A stretch of 36,870 nt of DNA, from positions 1-36,870 of the forward strand of contig CAIVXG010000207.1 in the NCBI GenBank assembly GCA_903909815.1, in the 5' to 3' direction. Origin of the DNA: an uncultured beta proteobacterium. Its GTDB lineage: Bacteria > Pseudomonadota > Gammaproteobacteria > Burkholderiales > Burkholderiaceae_C. Both the position numbers and the translations under genes were made by a program. The notes under the pieces were generated by a model. That model was not told the origin of the DNA, made no database searches, and worked only from the letters and a program-made list of their open reading frames with translations. This document shows positions 17,836 through 25,443 of this stretch, one piece after another (within the stretch, counting starts at the first letter, position 1; each line of letters starts with the position of its first letter).

Positions 17836-17922
17836 CGTCATTGCGAGCGAAGCGCGGCAATCCATGGTGGAGCACTGTGATGCTCGTGGATTGCCACGTC
17901 GCTGGCGCTCCTCGCAAGGACG
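17836..17922. repeat. Inverted-repeat element, module A, copy 3
   Basis: An 87-bp element between hydA and the amidase gene, with left arm CGTCATTGCGAGCG...GGCAATCCATGG and right arm GTGGATTGCCACG ending CTCGCAAGGACG. It is slightly more diverged at the right end than the other copies. The remaining 55 bp up to the amidase start contain its AGGAGA ribosome binding site and nothing else recognised. Confidence 0.88.
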
Positions 17923-17977
17923 GATTAGGGGAACGGCAACGCCTCTGCCATTGCGAAAAAGTTAACAGGAGATCAGC

Positions 17978-19228
17978 ATGAGTACAGCCATTCACATCGA
18001 CCAACTGCGCATCAACGGCGAGCGGCTCTGGGGCTCGCTCATGGAGTTGGCAACGATCGGCGCCACGCCCAAGGGCGGTGTGTGCCGACTCACGCTAACC
18101 GACCTGGACAAGCAGGGACGCGACCTCGTCACTTCCTGGGCGCGCGAGGCGGGCCTTAGCGTCACCATCGACAAAATCGGCAACGGTTTCATGCGCCGCG
18201 CCGGGCGCAACAACGCGCTGCCGCCGATCGTCATGGGAAGCCACATCGACACCCAGCCCACCGGCGGCAAGTTCGACGGCAACTACGGCGTGCTCGCGGG
18301 GCTGGAGGTGGTGCGCACGCTCAACGACCACGGCATAGAAACCGAGGCGCCGATCGAGGTCGCGTTCTGGACCAACGAGGAAGGCTCGCGCTTCGTACCG
18401 GTGATGATGGGTTCAGGCGTGTTCGCCAAAGCCTTCACGCTGGAGCACGCCTACGCCGCCCGGGACACCGAAGGCAAGTCGGTGCAGGACGAGCTCACGC
18501 GCATTGGCTACGTCGGCGCGCAGGAGCCGGGCGACCACCCCATCGGGGCCTACTTCGAAGCGCACATCGAGCAGGGTCCGGTGCTGGAAGACAACGACAA
18601 GACCATCGGCGTGGTGCAGGGTGTGCTGGGCATTCGCTGGTTCGACTGCACTGTCACGGGCATGGAGGCGCACGCCGGACCGACGCCGATGGCCTTACGC
18701 AAAGACGCGATGCAGGTGGCCACGCACCTGATGCAAGAAGTGGTGGCCGCCGCGCTGCGCCACGCACCGCATGGGCGTGGCACCGTGGGCATGGTGGCCG
18801 TGCACCCGAACAGCCGCAACGTGATTCCGGGACGTGTGAAGTTCTCCATCGATCTGCGCAACGCAACGGACGCGCTGGTGGACCAGATGGCCGATGAAGT
18901 GAAAGCCTTTGCGGCGCAGCTGGCGCAGAAGACGGGCTTGGGCATCCAGATCGAACTGGTGTCGAGCTACCCGGCGCAGGCCTTTCATCCCGACTGCGTA
19001 AAGGCCGTAGCACGCGCTGCGCAGAAGCTGGGCTACCCCCACATGCCCGCGGTCTCGGGCGCCGGCCACGACGCCGTCTACATGGCCTGGCTGGCACCTG
19101 CGGGCATGGTGTTCATCCCGTGCAAGGACGGCATCAGCCACAATGAGATCGAGAGTGCCACGCCCGAGCACATCAGCGCCGGCTGCAATGTGCTGCTGCA
19201 CGCCGTGCTGGAACGCGCTGGCACATAA
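17978..19228 (+). CDS. N-carbamoyl-beta-alanine amidase / Zn-dependent M20 hydrolase
   Basis: Cytoplasmic amidase of 416 residues, third pathway step: it would split N-carbamoyl-beta-alanine into beta-alanine, CO2 and ammonia. It belongs to the M20/M28 carbamoylase group. Bimetal ligands are visible: H89 in MGSHIDTQPTGG, D100 in GKFDGNYGV, E134/E135 in WTNEEGSRF, the histidine in YFEAHIEQGP, and the C-terminal CKDGISHNEIE. The dimerisation lid lies near residues 210-330 (GMEAHAGPTPMALRKDA). A strong AGGAGA precedes the ATG. The family also includes L-carbamoylases, allantoate amidohydrolase and ureidoglycolate enzymes; the operon context favours the beta-ureidopropionase role. Confidence 0.9.
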   Translation: MSTAIHIDQLRINGERLWGSLMELATIGATPKGGVCRLTLTDLDKQGRDLVTSWAREAGLSVTIDKIGNGFMRRAGRNNALPPIVMGSHIDTQPTGGKFDGNYGVLAGLEVVRTLNDHGIETEAPIEVAFWTNEEGSRFVPVMMGSGVFAKAFTLEHAYAARDTEGKSVQDELTRIGYVGAQEPGDHPIGAYFEAHIEQGPVLEDNDKTIGVVQGVLGIRWFDCTVTGMEAHAGPTPMALRKDAMQVATHLMQEVVAAALRHAPHGRGTVGMVAVHPNSRNVIPGRVKFSIDLRNATDALVDQMADEVKAFAAQLAQKTGLGIQIELVSSYPAQAFHPDCVKAVARAAQKLGYPHMPAVSGAGHDAVYMAWLAPAGMVFIPCKDGISHNEIESATPEHISAGCNVLLHAVLERAGT

Positions 19229-19234
19229 ACTGCA
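19219..19234 (+). promoter_or_regulatory. Putative second sigma-54 promoter, upstream of the importer genes
   Basis: TGGCACATAAACTGCA keeps the invariant GG-N10-GC spacing of sigma-54 promoters and differs from TGGCACG-N4-TTGCA at two positions. It overlaps the stop codon of the amidase gene and predicts a start near 19245, 67 nt before the binding-protein ATG. Finding it in front of the highly expressed type of component (periplasmic binding protein) is sensible, but two mismatches make it less sure than the one at 13406. Confidence 0.45.
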
Positions 19235-19311
19235 TGTTTCCCCGAGGCGGGACGCACATTTCCGATAAGGTGCGCGGCCGTTTTTTTGAGTGTCGTTAAC
19301 CTGGAGCAACT

Positions 19312-20313
19312 ATGTCAATGAAGTCTTTGAATCGTCGTCGGGTCGTCGTTCTGGCCGCAGCCCTGGCCTGCCTGGCACCGGGCTTGAGCCTGGCGCAAGC
19401 CAAACTCAAGGTCGCGGGCATCTACACCGTGCCGTTCGAGCAGCAGTGGGCCGGACGCCTGCACACCGCGCTCAAAGCCGCTGAGGCGCGCGGCGAGATC
19501 GAATACAAGGCGAGCGAGAACGTGTCGAATGCCGACTACGAGCGCGTGATGCGCGAATACGCCACGGGCGGCAGCGTGCTGATCGTGGGCGAAGCCTTTG
19601 CTGTCGAGGCGGCAGCGCGCAAGGTCGCCAAGGACTTCCCCAAGGTGAGCTTCCTCATGGGCTCGTCGGGCAAGCCCCAGGCACCCAACTTCAGCGTGTT
19701 CGACAACTACATCCAGGAACCGGCCTATCTTTCGGGCATGATCGCCGGCGGCGTCACCAAGAGCCACAAGATTGGCATGGTCGGCGGCTTCCCCATCCCC
19801 GAGGTGAACCGCTTGATGAACGCCTTCATGGCGGGCGCCAAGGAGGTGGACCCCAAGGTCGAGTTCAGCGTGAGCTTCATCAACAGCTGGTTTGATCCAC
19901 CCAAGGCCAAGGAGGCCGCCTTCGCCATGATCGACAAGGGCGCGGACGTGCTCTATGCCGAGCGCTTTGGCGTGAGCGACGCGGCCAAGGAGAAGGGCAA
20001 GCTGGCCATCGGCAACGTCATCAACACCCAGGCCCAGTACCCCGACACCGTCGTGGCTTCTGCGCTGTGGAAGATGGAGCCCAGCATCGACCGCGCCATC
20101 AAGCTGGCCAAGGAGGGAAAGTTCACGGCTGAGGACTACGGCCCGTATTCCATGATGAAGCACAAGGGAGCGGAGCTGGCACCGCTGGGCACGTTCGAGA
20201 AGAAGGTTCCCGCCGACGTGGTGGCCAAGATGCGCGCCAAGGAAAAGGCCATTCTGGACGGCAAGTTCAGCGTCGTCGTGGACGACAGCCAGCCCAAGTC
20301 AAGCGCGAAATAG
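19312..20313 (+). CDS. BMP-family ABC transporter substrate-binding protein
   Basis: Periplasmic binding protein of 333 residues of the basic membrane protein (PnrA/BMP) family, which binds nucleosides and related compounds. The signal peptide is clear: an Arg-rich start followed by VVVLAAALACLAPGLSLAQA, probable cleavage after AQA and no lipobox. Typical BMP segments include FEQQWAGRLHTAL, LIVGEAFAVEAAARKVAKDFP, EPAYLSGMIAGGVTKS and GADVLYAERFGVSDAAKEKG. GGAG precedes the ATG. With the ATPase and permeases downstream it forms a complete importer. The ligand is inferred to be a pyrimidine base or nucleoside from the operon. About 83 bp of leader contains a T-run and weak pairing but no convincing terminator. 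Confidence 0.88.
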   Translation: MSMKSLNRRRVVVLAAALACLAPGLSLAQAKLKVAGIYTVPFEQQWAGRLHTALKAAEARGEIEYKASENVSNADYERVMREYATGGSVLIVGEAFAVEAAARKVAKDFPKVSFLMGSSGKPQAPNFSVFDNYIQEPAYLSGMIAGGVTKSHKIGMVGGFPIPEVNRLMNAFMAGAKEVDPKVEFSVSFINSWFDPPKAKEAAFAMIDKGADVLYAERFGVSDAAKEKGKLAIGNVINTQAQYPDTVVASALWKMEPSIDRAIKLAKEGKFTAEDYGPYSMMKHKGAELAPLGTFEKKVPADVVAKMRAKEKAILDGKFSVVVDDSQPKSSAK

Positions 20314-20387
20314 TCGCTTGGAAATGCTGCCAATGGGGGTTGCCGTCACACCGGGTAAAGCGGTTTATCGCCAGCCATCAGAGCGCT

Positions 20388-20473
20388 CGTCATTGCGAGG
20401 AGCACAGCGACACGGCAATCCATGGTGCAGAACAACCGAAGGCGTGGATTGCTTCGCTGCGCTCGCAATGACG
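20388..20473. repeat. Inverted-repeat element, module A, copy 4
   Basis: An 86-bp element with left arm CGTCATTGCGAGGAGC...CGGCAATCCATGG and right arm TGGATTGCTTCGC ending CTCGCAATGACG; the outer 12 bases are a perfect inverted repeat. It ends 14 bp before the GTG start of the ABC ATPase gene, so an mRNA hairpin here would abut the translation start. The 74 bp between the binding-protein stop and the element show nothing else. Confidence 0.9.
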
Positions 20474-20487
20474 GTTCGGGCGCCACC

Positions 20488-22032
20488 GTGACCGACACCG
20501 TTCTCCAACTCGCGCACATCACCAAGTGCTTCGGCGCCTTGGTGGCCAACGACGACATTTCGCTGCAGCTCCGGGGCGGCGAGGTGCTGGCGCTGCTGGG
20601 CGAGAACGGCGCGGGCAAGTCCACGCTGGTGTCCATCCTGTTCGGGCACTACACGGCCGATACGGGCGAGATCAAAGTCTTTGGCCAGGCGCTGCCGCCG
20701 GGTGACCCGAAAGCGGCGCTGGCAGCGGGCATCGGCATGGTGCACCAGCACTTCACGCTGGCCGACAACCTGAGCGTTCTGGACAATGTGATGATGGGCT
20801 CGGAGCCACTGTGGCAGCCCTTTACCCGGCGCGCCGCGGCCCGCGCCAAACTCCAGGACGTGGCACAACGCTTTGGACTGGGCGTGGACGAGAACGCCAA
20901 AGTGGGCAGCCTGTCGGTGGGCGAACGTCAGCGCGTGGAAATCCTCAAGGCGCTGTACCGCGGCGCACGCATCCTGATCCTAGACGAGCCCACGGCCGTG
21001 CTCACGCCGCAGGAGAGCGAAGCGCTGTTCCAGGTGCTGGCGCAGATGGTGGCCAAAGGCCTGTCCATCATCTTCATCAGTCACAAGCTGGGCGAGGTGC
21101 TGCGGGTGTCGCATCGTATCGCCGTGCTGCGCGGCGGCAAGCTGGTGGCGCAGGCCGCGGCAAATCAGACGACGCAGACGCAGCTGGCGCAATGGATGGT
21201 GGGGCACGCCATCGCGCCGCCCCAGCGTCATCCGGCGCAGTCAGCGGGCAGCGTGGTGTGCCAGTTGCATGAGGTGAGCGCGGGCACGGGACGCGATCGG
21301 CTGGACCGGGTGGCGCTCACGCTGCGCGCCGGCGAGATTGTCGCGATTGCAGGTGTGTCGGGCAACGGCCAGGTGGCGCTGGCGGAGCTGCTCAGCGGCA
21401 CGCGCCAGGCCAGCGCCGGACGCATCGAATTCATCGGCCAAGACTGGCCAGCGCATCCGGCTCAGTTGGTGGCGTTGGGCGTGGCGCGCATTCCCGAGGA
21501 CCGCCACGCGGTGGGCGTCGTGGGCGACCTGCCGGTGTGGGAGAACGCGGTGTCCGAACGCCTGCGCAGCAGCGCCTTCTCGCGCTTTGCCTGGGTGCGC
21601 CGCAAGGCAGCGCGCGCCTATGCCCAGCGCGTGCTCAAGGCCTTCGACGTGCGCGGCGCCGGCGCCCTGGCTCCTGCGCGCGCCCTGTCGGGTGGCAACA
21701 TGCAAAAGCTGATCCTGGGCCGCGCGCTGCTGCACCCCGACAGCCACGGCGACCACAGCATCCCGCCCCGATTGATCATTGCGCACCAGCCGACATGGGG
21801 CCTGGACATCGGCGCCGTTGCCTACGTGCAGCAGCAGCTCATCGCCGCACGCGACGCCGGTGCTGCGGTGCTGATCATTTCCGACGATCTGGACGAAGTG
21901 CTGACGCTGGGCGACCGCGTCGCCGTGATGCACGCGGGCGCTTTGAGCGAGGCGCGGCCCGCCCTGGACTGGAGCCGCGAGGCCATCGGTCTGGCCATGG
22001 CCGGTGTCGATCATTCTGCGGGGAGCGCATGA
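20488..22032 (+). CDS. ABC transporter ATP-binding protein with two nucleotide-binding domains
   Basis: Cytoplasmic ATPase of 514 residues with two fused ABC domains, as in RbsA/NupA-type importers. The first domain is complete: Walker A GENGAGKS at 38-45, signature LSVGE at 142-146, Walker B ILILDE at 162-167. The second has the family's usual degenerate Walker A (GVSGNGQ), signature LSGGNMQ and Walker B region LIIAHQPTWGLD. GTG 20488 is chosen because the frame upstream (from 20422) is only translated repeat sequence; the conserved ABC start follows at once. No Shine-Dalgarno sequence is evident before it, which is unusual for this operon. The stop overlaps the permease ATG by four bases. 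Confidence 0.9.
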   Translation: MTDTVLQLAHITKCFGALVANDDISLQLRGGEVLALLGENGAGKSTLVSILFGHYTADTGEIKVFGQALPPGDPKAALAAGIGMVHQHFTLADNLSVLDNVMMGSEPLWQPFTRRAAARAKLQDVAQRFGLGVDENAKVGSLSVGERQRVEILKALYRGARILILDEPTAVLTPQESEALFQVLAQMVAKGLSIIFISHKLGEVLRVSHRIAVLRGGKLVAQAAANQTTQTQLAQWMVGHAIAPPQRHPAQSAGSVVCQLHEVSAGTGRDRLDRVALTLRAGEIVAIAGVSGNGQVALAELLSGTRQASAGRIEFIGQDWPAHPAQLVALGVARIPEDRHAVGVVGDLPVWENAVSERLRSSAFSRFAWVRRKAARAYAQRVLKAFDVRGAGALAPARALSGGNMQKLILGRALLHPDSHGDHSIPPRLIIAHQPTWGLDIGAVAYVQQQLIAARDAGAAVLIISDDLDEVLTLGDRVAVMHAGALSEARPALDWSREAIGLAMAGVDHSAGSA

Positions 22033-23090
22033 GGCTCGAAAAACGCAGCGAGCAGTCCAGGCTGGCGCTGCTGCTGGCGCCCCTGGGAGCGATCCTGTTC
22101 ACGCTGCTTGTCAGCGCGCTGCTGGTGCTATGGGCCGGCGCTCCGGTGGCGCAAACCTATGGGCTGCTGCTGCAGGGTGCCTTCGGCTCGTTGTTCGCCT
22201 TGAGCGAAACCCTGACCCGCGCGATACCGCTGATGCTCACGGGACTGGCTGCCACGGTAGCGTTCAAGGCGCGCGTGTTCAACATTGGTGCCGAGGGGCA
22301 GCTGTATGTGGGCGCACTGACCGCCGTGGCGGTAGGCGGCCTGCACGGCGGCACCGGCTTCAACCTGCCGCCGGCCCTGCTGTTCGTGCTGATGATGCTT
22401 GCCGCCGCACTCGCGGGCGCCTTGCTGCTGCTCGGTCCGGCGCTGCTCAAGGCGCGCCTGGGCGTGGACGAAGTCGTCACCACCTTGCTGCTGAACTTCA
22501 TCGTGCTGCTTTTCGTATCCATGATGCTTGACGGACCGATGAAGGACCCGACAGCGATGGGCTGGCCGCAAAGCGTGGCGCTGATGAGCGAACTGGAGCT
22601 ATCCAAACTGATCCCGCAGACCCGGGTCCACACCGGCCTGCTGTGGGCCTGCACGCTGGCCGTCGCGCTATGGGCCTTGATGAAATACACGGTACTGGGT
22701 TTTGACATCCGCACCGTCGGCGCCAACGCCCGCGCCGCCGCTTTTGCCGGCGTTCCTGTGAACCGCACTGTCGTGCTGGTGGCCCTGCTCTCGGGTGGCC
22801 TCGCGGGGCTGGCGGGCGCGATCGAAGTCGCGGGCCGCACCAGCTACCTTACGCTGGACATGTCGCCCGGCTACGGCTACTCGGGCATCGTGATCGCCAT
22901 GCTCGCCGCGCTGCACCCGCTGGCCGTGGTGGCAGCGAGTGTGTTTGTCGCCGGCATGCTGGTGGGCGCCGACACTATGAGCCGCGCTGTGGGCGTGCCC
23001 ACCTACATCGCCGATGTGATCGTCGCCGCGTCGCTGCTCTCGGTGCTGGTGGCGACGCTGCTGACGCAGTACCGGCTGAGGTGGAAATGA
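22029..23090 (+). CDS. ABC transporter permease (BPD_transp_2 family)
   Basis: Inner-membrane permease of 353 residues with eight or more hydrophobic segments from about residue 15 to the end. Conserved segments for BMP-linked permeases are visible: AFKARVFNIGAEGQLYVGA (about 76-94), VDEVVTTLLLNFIVLL, and RTVGANARAAAFAGV, the likely ATPase contact loop. ATG 22029 overlaps the stop of the ATPase gene (ATGA), implying translational coupling. It pairs with the permease at 23203; in this family two different permeases form the channel. Confidence 0.9.
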   Translation: MRLEKRSEQSRLALLLAPLGAILFTLLVSALLVLWAGAPVAQTYGLLLQGAFGSLFALSETLTRAIPLMLTGLAATVAFKARVFNIGAEGQLYVGALTAVAVGGLHGGTGFNLPPALLFVLMMLAAALAGALLLLGPALLKARLGVDEVVTTLLLNFIVLLFVSMMLDGPMKDPTAMGWPQSVALMSELELSKLIPQTRVHTGLLWACTLAVALWALMKYTVLGFDIRTVGANARAAAFAGVPVNRTVVLVALLSGGLAGLAGAIEVAGRTSYLTLDMSPGYGYSGIVIAMLAALHPLAVVAASVFVAGMLVGADTMSRAVGVPTYIADVIVAASLLSVLVATLLTQYRLRWK

Positions 23091-23096
23091 AGGACC

Positions 23097-23184
23097 CGTC
23101 ATTGCGAGGAGCGCGAGCGACGCGGCAATCCACGAGCACCACGAGTTCGCCGGCATGGATTGCCGCGCTGCGCTCGCGATGACG
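23097..23184. repeat. Inverted-repeat element, module A, copy 5
   Basis: An 88-bp element starting six bases after the stop of the first permease and ending 18 bases before the ATG of the second. The left arm is CGTCATTGCGAGGAGCG...GCGGCAATCCACG and the right arm CATGGATTGCCGCGC ending CTCGCGATGACG. It breaks what would otherwise be two directly adjacent permease genes. Confidence 0.9.
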
Positions 23185-23202
23185 GATTGATAGGTACCCC
23201 TG

Positions 23203-24123
23203 ATGGAAATCTTCGACATCCTCGCGAATCAGGCCTTCTGGGTTGCTGTGCTGCGCATTGCCACGCCGTTGATCCTGGGCACGCTGGGCGTGCTGCTGTG
23301 CGAGCGCGCCGGGGTGCTGAATCTGGGCATCGAGGGCATCATGGTGGCGGGGGCCTTCACCGGCTGGCTTGCCGTCTTCCTGGGCGCGCCGTTGTGGATC
23401 GGCGTGGGGGTCGCGGCGCTCACCGGTGCGGCGTTCGGCCTGCTGCATGCCTTCCTGACCGTGGCGCTGGCGCTGTCGCAACACGTGTCGGGATTGGGCA
23501 TCACACTGCTGGCGACGGCGCTGAGCTACTACGGCTACCGCGTGAGCTTTCCCAAGGTCACGACGCCGCCCACCATCACACCCTTTGGCTCCATGGACGC
23601 ACTGGGTATTCCGATACTGGCGCAACAGACGCCGCTGACGATGCTGGCCCTGGCACTGGTCCCCATCATCGCCTTCACGCTGTACCGCACGCCCATGGGT
23701 CTGGCCGTGCGCATGGCGGGCGAAAACCCGCAGGCGGCAGAGGGCCAGGGCGTGTCGGTGGCGGCAGTGCGCACCGGCGCAATTGTGGCGGGCTCGGCGC
23801 TGATGGGCGTGGCCGGCTCCTTCCTCACGCTGTCGGCCTTCAATGCCTTCTTCTTCAACATGATCAACGGCCGCGGCTGGATCTGCGTAGCGCTGGTGGT
23901 ATTCGCGTCCTGGCGTCCGGGCAAGGCGCTGCTGGGTGCGCTGCTGTTCGCGTTCTTTGACGCGCTGCAGCTGCGGCTGCAACAATCGGGCGACGCCGTG
24001 CTGCCCTACCAGATGTATTTGATGCTGCCCTATGTGCTGTCGATCGTGGCGCTGGTGCTGGTGGCGCGCAAGGCCAGCTACCCGCAGGCGCTGATGAAAC
24101 CCTACCGCAAAGGTGAACGCTGA
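23203..24123 (+). CDS. ABC transporter permease (BPD_transp_2 family), second subunit
   Basis: Inner-membrane permease of 306 residues, shorter than its partner, as usual in BMP-type importers. Hydrophobic segments run through the whole length; conserved parts are LCERAGVLNLGIEGIMVAGAF-like (near 37-57), QHVSGLGITLLATALSYYGYR and VRMAGENPQAAEGQGV, the probable coupling loop. The ATG follows repeat copy 5 by 18 bp with AGGTA upstream. The stop TGA touches the ATG of cytosine deaminase. Confidence 0.9.
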   Translation: MEIFDILANQAFWVAVLRIATPLILGTLGVLLCERAGVLNLGIEGIMVAGAFTGWLAVFLGAPLWIGVGVAALTGAAFGLLHAFLTVALALSQHVSGLGITLLATALSYYGYRVSFPKVTTPPTITPFGSMDALGIPILAQQTPLTMLALALVPIIAFTLYRTPMGLAVRMAGENPQAAEGQGVSVAAVRTGAIVAGSALMGVAGSFLTLSAFNAFFFNMINGRGWICVALVVFASWRPGKALLGALLFAFFDALQLRLQQSGDAVLPYQMYLMLPYVLSIVALVLVARKASYPQALMKPYRKGER

Positions 24124-25398
24124 ATGCTGGATTTACTGGTCAAGAACGCGAGCCTGCCCGACGGGCGCAAGGACATGTCGATCGCCGTGCGCGACGGGAA
24201 GATTGTGCAAGTCCATGCCGGACTCGACCTGCCTGCAAAGGAATCGCTCGACGCGCAGGGCCTGCTCGTGAGCCCGCCCTTTGTCGACGCGCATTTCCAC
24301 ATGGACGCCACGTTGAGCTACGGTCTCCCGCGCGTGAACCAGTCGGGCACGCTGCTCGAAGGCATCGCGTTGTGGGGCGAACTCAAACCGCTGCTGACGC
24401 AGGAGGCGATCGTGGAGCGGGCGCTGGCCTATTGCGACTGGGCCGTGGCCAAGGGACTGCTGGCAATCCGCAGCCACGTCGATATCTGCGACCCACGCTT
24501 GCTGGCGGTCGAGGCACTGCTCGAAGTGAAACGCCGCGTCGCGCCCTATCTGGACTTGCAACTGGTGGCGTTTCCGCAGGACGGCGTGTTGCGCGCGCCC
24601 GGCGCCCTGGACAATTTGAAACGCGCGCTCGATCTGGGCGTGGATGTGGTGGGCGGCATCCCGCATTTTGAGAGGACCATGGCAGACGGCGCGGCCAGCG
24701 TCAAGCTGCTGTGCGAACTGGCGGCGCAGCGCGGCTTGCGCGTGGACATGCACTGCGACGAGTCCGACGACCCGCTGTCGCGCCATGTCGAGACGCTGGC
24801 CTTCGAGACACAAAGGCTGGGGCTGCAGGGGCGCGTGACGGGCTCGCACCTGACGTCGATGCACAGCATGGACAACTACTACGTGAGCAAGCTGCTGCCC
24901 TTGATGGCCGAAGCACGGCTGCACGTGGTGGCCAATCCGCTTATCAACATCACGCTGCAGGGGCGCCACGACAGCTACCCCAAGCGCCGCGGCATGACGC
25001 GCGTGCCCGAGCTGCTGGCCGCGGGCGTGAACGTGGCCTTCGGTCACGACTGCGTGATGGACCCCTGGTATTCGCTGGGCAGCGCCGACATGCTGGAAGT
25101 GGCGCACATGGGCCTGCATGTGGCGCAGATGACGAGCCAGGCCGCCATGCGCCAATGCTTCGATGCCGTCACGGTGAATGCGTCCCACGTGATGGGGCTC
25201 ACGGGCTACGGGCTGGAGGTGGGATGCAACGCCGACTTCGTGCTGCTGCAGGCGCGCGACCCGGTGCAGGCGATACGACTGCGCGCCACGCGGCTCAAGG
25301 TGTTCCGGCGCGGGAAATGTGTGTCCCGCACGCCCGCCTCGATCAGCGGCCTGGATCTGCCGGGCAGGCCCGATCAGACCTCCCTGATGCTGCCCTGA
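24124..25398 (+). CDS. codA: Cytosine deaminase
   Basis: Cytoplasmic amidohydrolase of 424 residues that converts cytosine to uracil and ammonia, feeding the reductive uracil pathway encoded upstream. Metal and catalytic motifs are PFVDAHFHMDATLSYG, MHCDESDDP, GSHLTSMHSMDNYY and AFGHDCVMDPWYSLGSADM, in the order found in E. coli CodA. The start codon directly follows the permease stop with AAAGGTG upstream, so it is the last gene of the importer unit. Some family members act on other bases such as isoguanine or creatinine-like rings; the pyrimidine operon supports cytosine. The 45 bp after it show no strong terminator. Confidence 0.9.
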   Translation: MLDLLVKNASLPDGRKDMSIAVRDGKIVQVHAGLDLPAKESLDAQGLLVSPPFVDAHFHMDATLSYGLPRVNQSGTLLEGIALWGELKPLLTQEAIVERALAYCDWAVAKGLLAIRSHVDICDPRLLAVEALLEVKRRVAPYLDLQLVAFPQDGVLRAPGALDNLKRALDLGVDVVGGIPHFERTMADGAASVKLLCELAAQRGLRVDMHCDESDDPLSRHVETLAFETQRLGLQGRVTGSHLTSMHSMDNYYVSKLLPLMAEARLHVVANPLINITLQGRHDSYPKRRGMTRVPELLAAGVNVAFGHDCVMDPWYSLGSADMLEVAHMGLHVAQMTSQAAMRQCFDAVTVNASHVMGLTGYGLEVGCNADFVLLQARDPVQAIRLRATRLKVFRRGKCVSRTPASISGLDLPGRPDQTSLMLP

Positions 25399-25443
25399 GG
25401 GACGAAGCCCAAGGTTCAGGCAGTGGCGGCGGAGTGCGCTGCG

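Noticed and set aside
19235-19290. Possible terminator with a run of seven T before the binding-protein gene
   Set aside because: Only a five-base stem CGCAC/GTGCG with a 12-base loop, and several bases separate it from the T-run. It would also block the operon unless the sigma-54 element starts transcription just before it.
20422-20487. N-terminal extension of the ABC ATPase from ATG 20422
   Set aside because: The 22 extra residues are translated from the inverted-repeat element and are not part of the ABC fold; GTG 20488 begins the conserved region.
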